64,000 nt of DNA from MVYY01 sp012517575 (GTDB taxonomy: Bacteria; Bacteroidota; Bacteroidia; Bacteroidales; Paludibacteraceae): contig JAVLUG010000027.1 of the NCBI GenBank assembly GCA_031629035.1, positions 1 to 64,000 of the forward strand, read 5' to 3'. The notes beneath the pieces are model-generated. The model saw only the letters and a program-made list of their open reading frames with translations, did no database searches and was not told where the DNA came from. How positions within the stretch are numbered: position 1 is the stretch's first letter; every line of letters begins with the position of its first letter. Positions 61,253 through 64,000 of this stretch are shown one piece after another. The position numbers were made by a program, and so were the translations under genes.

Positions 61253-61915
61253 TTAAAACTCGTAACCAAAAGAAACAAACCAGCCACTTTGATGAAGGCT
61301 TTCGGTTTTGGATTTGTACAAATCTAAAATTCCAAAATCGTAACCACTCTTCAAACTATATTTTCGCCACTGAATGCCACCTCCCGCTCCGAGTTGGAGG
61401 TTCAGTCTTCTTAATACATTATCGTTATACAATTCGGAATGTGTGGTGTCCTGAGGAATGGTAACATGTTGAAATTCCTGAACAAGTTGGGTGAGTTCAG
61501 TTGTTAATGTCGAAACAGTTTTTTGGGGCTGATATAATCCGATGTTAAAATTTGGTCCGGCGTAGGCAAACAATTTGACCTTTTTTATGGTCAAGGTGTA
61601 GTTAAGTCTGACCGGAATATCAACAGCGTGAGAATAAGTGGTATAGCGCACGTACGTGTCATGTGGAAAAAGTTGTTCTTTAAAAGAATAGAGAAACGAA
61701 TAATAACCGCCCACAGAATAGCTGAAATTGTTTTTCAAAGCGAAGTCGGCTGATACTCCAACTTGTGCACCATCAAAATAAGTGGCACTAAGGCCTGAGC
61801 CACTGCGCAACTGATTCAAATAACCGGCTTCAATTCTGTATGTCTGAGCAGAAAGAGGAAGATAAAACAATATTATACCGGAAAGAAAAAATACGAATTT
61901 TAGAGACTTTTTCAT
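61253..61915 (-). CDS. PorT-like outer-membrane beta-barrel protein, paralogue
   Basis: 220 residues from ATG 61915. Signal peptide about 1-23 (ending LSAQ). Shared motifs with the neighbour include EAGYLNQ, IPVRLNYT, YAGPNFNIG, LQLGAGGGIQW and SGYDFGILD, and the C-terminus ends YEF. The two genes are a tandem duplicate in the same direction, 142 bases apart. A frame start at 61948 adds eleven residues before the signal peptide and was dropped. Confidence 0.82.
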   Translation of the reverse strand: MKKSLKFVFFLSGIILFYLPLSAQTYRIEAGYLNQLRSGSGLSATYFDGAQVGVSADFALKNNFSYSVGGYYSFLYSFKEQLFPHDTYVRYTTYSHAVDIPVRLNYTLTIKKVKLFAYAGPNFNIGLYQPQKTVSTLTTELTQLVQEFQHVTIPQDTTHSELYNDNVLRRLNLQLGAGGGIQWRKYSLKSGYDFGILDLYKSKTESLHQSGWFVSFGYEF

Positions 61916-61945
61916 GAACGTGCAATTGTAAAAAGTTTTCTGCGG

Positions 61946-61953
61946 CAAAGATA
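61946..61953 (-). promoter_or_regulatory. -7-like box upstream of the second PorT-like gene
   Basis: The reverse strand reads TATCTTTG about 31 bases before ATG 61915. No TTTG at ideal spacing. Confidence 0.42.
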
Positions 61954-62036
61954 AGTTTTTTTATTTTAAAGAGAAGCAAGCCGTAAAGTGAAAACAACTG
62001 AAGTTATGCTTTATCTTGTTAACGTTATTTTCTATA

Positions 62037-63155
62037 TTATTTTCGAGGATGGTTGATTTCAACTTTTTTGGTTTTTTCCATAATTTTATTTCTTTGTTCG
62101 ACGGCATCCACCACATTTTCTGCCAGTTGTCGGAAAGAAATCGATAAAATGCTGTCTTCTTCCGTTGCTATGGGTTTCCCGGCATCGCCCGATTCCCGAA
62201 TGCTTTGAACGATGGGTATTTGTCCCAGTAAAGGTATGTTGAATTCTTCAGCCAGTCGTTTTCCTCCTTCTTTCCCAAAGATATAATATTTATTTTCAGG
62301 GAGTTCAGCTGGCGTGAACCATGCCATATTTTCCACCAAACCGAGTACCGGTACGTTTACTTTTTCATTGGTAAACATATTAATGCCTTTTCTGGCATCG
62401 GCCAGCGCTACATCTTGGGGCGTGGTTACCACAATAGCTCCAGTAATACCCATTGTTTGTACCAGTGTGAGGTGAATGTCACCTGTTCCGGGTGGCAAAT
62501 CCATAATAAAATAATCCAACTCGTCCCAATGTGCGTCGGTGATCAGTTGTTTGAGCGCATTGCTTGCCATTGAACCACGCCACACCAATGCATTGTCGGG
62601 ATCGACAAAAAATCCGATAGACAAAAGTTTGATACCGTATTTTTCGATAGGGAGAATCAGTTCTCGGCCATCTATTTCCTCCATATAAGGTCGAGCATCT
62701 TCCAGTCCAAACATTTTGGGAATAGAAGGACCGTGAATATCGGCATCGAGAAGTCCAACTTTATATCCAAGCGAAGCAAGTGCAACGGCGAGATTTGCAG
62801 CAATGGTTGATTTTCCTACACCGCCTTTGCCCGAAAAAACAGCGATAATATTTTTTACGCCGGGAAGAATGGAATTTTCTTTTGCTGCCGGAATTTCTTT
62901 TTTATAAACGGCCGTTATGTTGCCTTTTATGTCCACTTCTTTTCCCACATAAGTCAATACGGCCTGCTCAGCTGCCTTAATAAGAGATTTGATGAATGGA
63001 TCGTTGGGTTTTTCAAAAATCAGGGAAAAGCTCACTTTGTTTCCTTCGATGCGGATATTGTCTTGCACCATACCTAAAGATACGATATCCTGACCCTTGC
63101 CGGGATAACGCACATGTGAAAGAGCTTCAAGAATTAAATTTGGATAAAGAGTCAT
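62037..63155 (-). CDS. mrp: Mrp/ApbC-type iron-sulfur carrier ATPase
   Basis: 372 residues. A DUF59 domain (about 1-85) precedes a MinD-type ATPase with deviant Walker A FSGKGGVGKST (107-117), switch motifs DADIHGPSIPKMFG and MDLPPGTGD. Mrp/ApbC proteins carry Fe-S clusters, usually through a C-terminal CxxC. This copy has no cysteine at all: the region reads ENMAWFTPAELPENKYY. It may still bind nucleotide and act as an assembly factor through another route. It lies 21 bases downstream of trmB on the same strand. Confidence 0.92.
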   Translation of the reverse strand: MTLYPNLILEALSHVRYPGKGQDIVSLGMVQDNIRIEGNKVSFSLIFEKPNDPFIKSLIKAAEQAVLTYVGKEVDIKGNITAVYKKEIPAAKENSILPGVKNIIAVFSGKGGVGKSTIAANLAVALASLGYKVGLLDADIHGPSIPKMFGLEDARPYMEEIDGRELILPIEKYGIKLLSIGFFVDPDNALVWRGSMASNALKQLITDAHWDELDYFIMDLPPGTGDIHLTLVQTMGITGAIVVTTPQDVALADARKGINMFTNEKVNVPVLGLVENMAWFTPAELPENKYYIFGKEGGKRLAEEFNIPLLGQIPIVQSIRESGDAGKPIATEEDSILSISFRQLAENVVDAVEQRNKIMEKTKKVEINHPRK

Positions 63156-63176
63156 TATTTTTTAAATTCTAATGTT

Positions 63177-63938
63177 TTAAATTTTGGTTGTTTGATATTT
63201 TGGCCTTCTTCCAAAACTTTTGTATTGGTCGTGTTCGATTTCCATGTTAGGTTCAAGAATTTCAGCTTTTTTTTGAAGCTTGAATTCGATATATTTAATG
63301 GCAATGCCTCTTGCGAGCCACTGTTGTTCATAAAAAGTTTTGATGTCGAGTATAGGATTATTGTAAGCAACGTGATACAAATTGTCGGTTGAAAATTCCA
63401 CAGGGAATTGGTTCAGTTTTGCAAGCTCCTTTGTATAGGTAAACAAAAAATTACTGTCGGTTTTCAAATGAATCAGTGCATTCTCTAGAGTGAAACGGCT
63501 ATAGAGTTTCAGAAATCCAGACGAAGTAAGTCTTTTGGACACTTTCTTCATCTGTGGGTCGGGAAAAGTCAACCAGATTTCGCTGACTTCATTTTCGTCA
63601 AAAAAGTAATGAATCATTTCGATGCGGGTGCGCAGAAAGGCTACATTTGGAATTTTCTTTTCAAACGAATATTTGGCTCCCGTCCACATGCGAGCTCCCT
63701 TAATGTCCACGCCGATAAAATTTTTTTTTGGAAAAATTTCAGCCATGCCGACTGTATATTCTCCTTTTCCACAGCCCAACTCGAGAACAATGGGATTTGA
63801 ATTGCCAAAAAAACTTTTATTCCATTTTCCTTTCATTTCGAAATTTGGATGTTCGTTCACCACTATTTGAGCAGGAAACTGAAAAACATGGGGAAAAGTT
63901 TCCATCTCGGCAAATTTTGCCAGCTTGTTTTTACTCAC
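63177..63938 (-). CDS. trmB: tRNA (guanine-N7-)-methyltransferase
   Basis: 253 residues. The SAM site is VLELGCGKGEYTVGMAEIFP, and WLTFPDPQMKK is the TrmB hallmark. It makes m7G46 in tRNA. The ATG at 63938 is the first of its frame. It precedes mrp by 21 bases, so they are co-transcribed. Confidence 0.94.
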   Translation of the reverse strand: MSKNKLAKFAEMETFPHVFQFPAQIVVNEHPNFEMKGKWNKSFFGNSNPIVLELGCGKGEYTVGMAEIFPKKNFIGVDIKGARMWTGAKYSFEKKIPNVAFLRTRIEMIHYFFDENEVSEIWLTFPDPQMKKVSKRLTSSGFLKLYSRFTLENALIHLKTDSNFLFTYTKELAKLNQFPVEFSTDNLYHVAYNNPILDIKTFYEQQWLARGIAIKYIEFKLQKKAEILEPNMEIEHDQYKSFGRRPKYQTTKI

Positions 63939-63955
63939 GGTTCAAAAAGTTCGTT

Positions 63956-64000
63956 TTACTTTATTTTCTCAACTTTAATACCCACATCGTTAATACCTGA
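63956..64000 (-). CDS. Possible 3' end of a leftward gene entering from the right edge
   Basis: The reverse strand is open from the window edge for 14 codons (…GINDVGIKVEKIK) and ends at TAA 63958-63956, 18 bases before the trmB start. This would fit the C-terminus of a gene upstream of trmB. The fragment is too short to name a family and could be chance. Confidence 0.3.
   Translation of the reverse strand, partial: SGINDVGIKVEKIK

Noticed and set aside
1..64000. CRISPR array, prophage, rRNA, riboswitch or defence island
   Set aside because: Looked for regular spaced repeats, phage structural genes, rRNA motifs and clustered nuclease or toxin genes; none seen.

Overview
The window looks like a chromosomal stretch of a Bacteroidota member, most probably of the order Bacteroidales; I cannot read the genus from sequence alone. 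The evidence is a 1,359-residue hybrid two-component system, outer-membrane PorT-like barrels, type IX secretion sorting tails, a SUF iron-sulfur set, a yceD-rpmF-fabH order without plsX, and repeated promoters of the Bacteroidota form TTTG-N19/20-TAnnTTTG. The DNA is AT-rich by eye. Many of the longest open frames begin upstream of the true start; wherever a -7 box or an operator lies inside the extension I moved the start downstream.

Layout. 0.5-4.6 kb: hybrid sensor/regulator. 4.8-7.8 kb: three-gene ABC export operon (NEW3-domain protein, ATPase, permease). 8.0-10.9 kb: an AmmeMemoRadiSam pair, a Memo-AMMECR1 fusion facing a radical SAM enzyme. 11.1-15.8 kb: a LacI-type regulator divergent from kdgK-eda-exuT, the lower hexuronate pathway, with two clear operator palindromes. 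16-32.6 kb: mostly housekeeping: rsmE, folD, plsC, a DMT transporter, tRNA-Asn, yifB, a putative barrel, mutS, a glycosyltransferase, tadA, thioredoxin, Hsp20, an O-methyltransferase, a thioesterase, sufT, lpxH, sufE and sufS. 32.8-42.5 kb: an epimerase, a YfhO-type membrane protein, ftsX, a DUF2721 protein, nadE, an MscS channel, dprA and a VanZ-like protein.

42.5-45.2 kb is the accessory part. It holds a decayed IS481-type element with recognisable terminal inverted repeats, an AT-rich secreted protein with a type IX tail, and the C-terminal scrap of an ISL3-type transposase. 45.2-48.2 kb follows with an M48 lipoprotein peptidase and a secreted CotH-like protein. 48.3-64 kb: fabH-rpmF-yceD (read leftward), an orphan histidine kinase, a TonB-dependent receptor, a leftward run murF / coiled-coil protein / lutB / FKBP lipoprotein / TPM protein / lemA, two PorT-like barrels, and trmB-mrp.

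How the genes work together. ExuT imports hexuronate, KdgK phosphorylates 2-keto-3-deoxygluconate and Eda splits the product, so the cluster feeds uronic acids into central metabolism; the uronate isomerases and dehydratases must be elsewhere. SufS, SufE and SufT, and a cysteine-free Mrp, belong to iron-sulfur biogenesis. MurF, LpxH, PlsC, FabH and FtsX are envelope genes. I found no prophage, CRISPR array, rRNA or defence island. The most intriguing dark-function module is AmmeMemoRadiSam; it is a known conserved set whose reaction is unknown to me, not a new system. I see no clearly undescribed system in this window.
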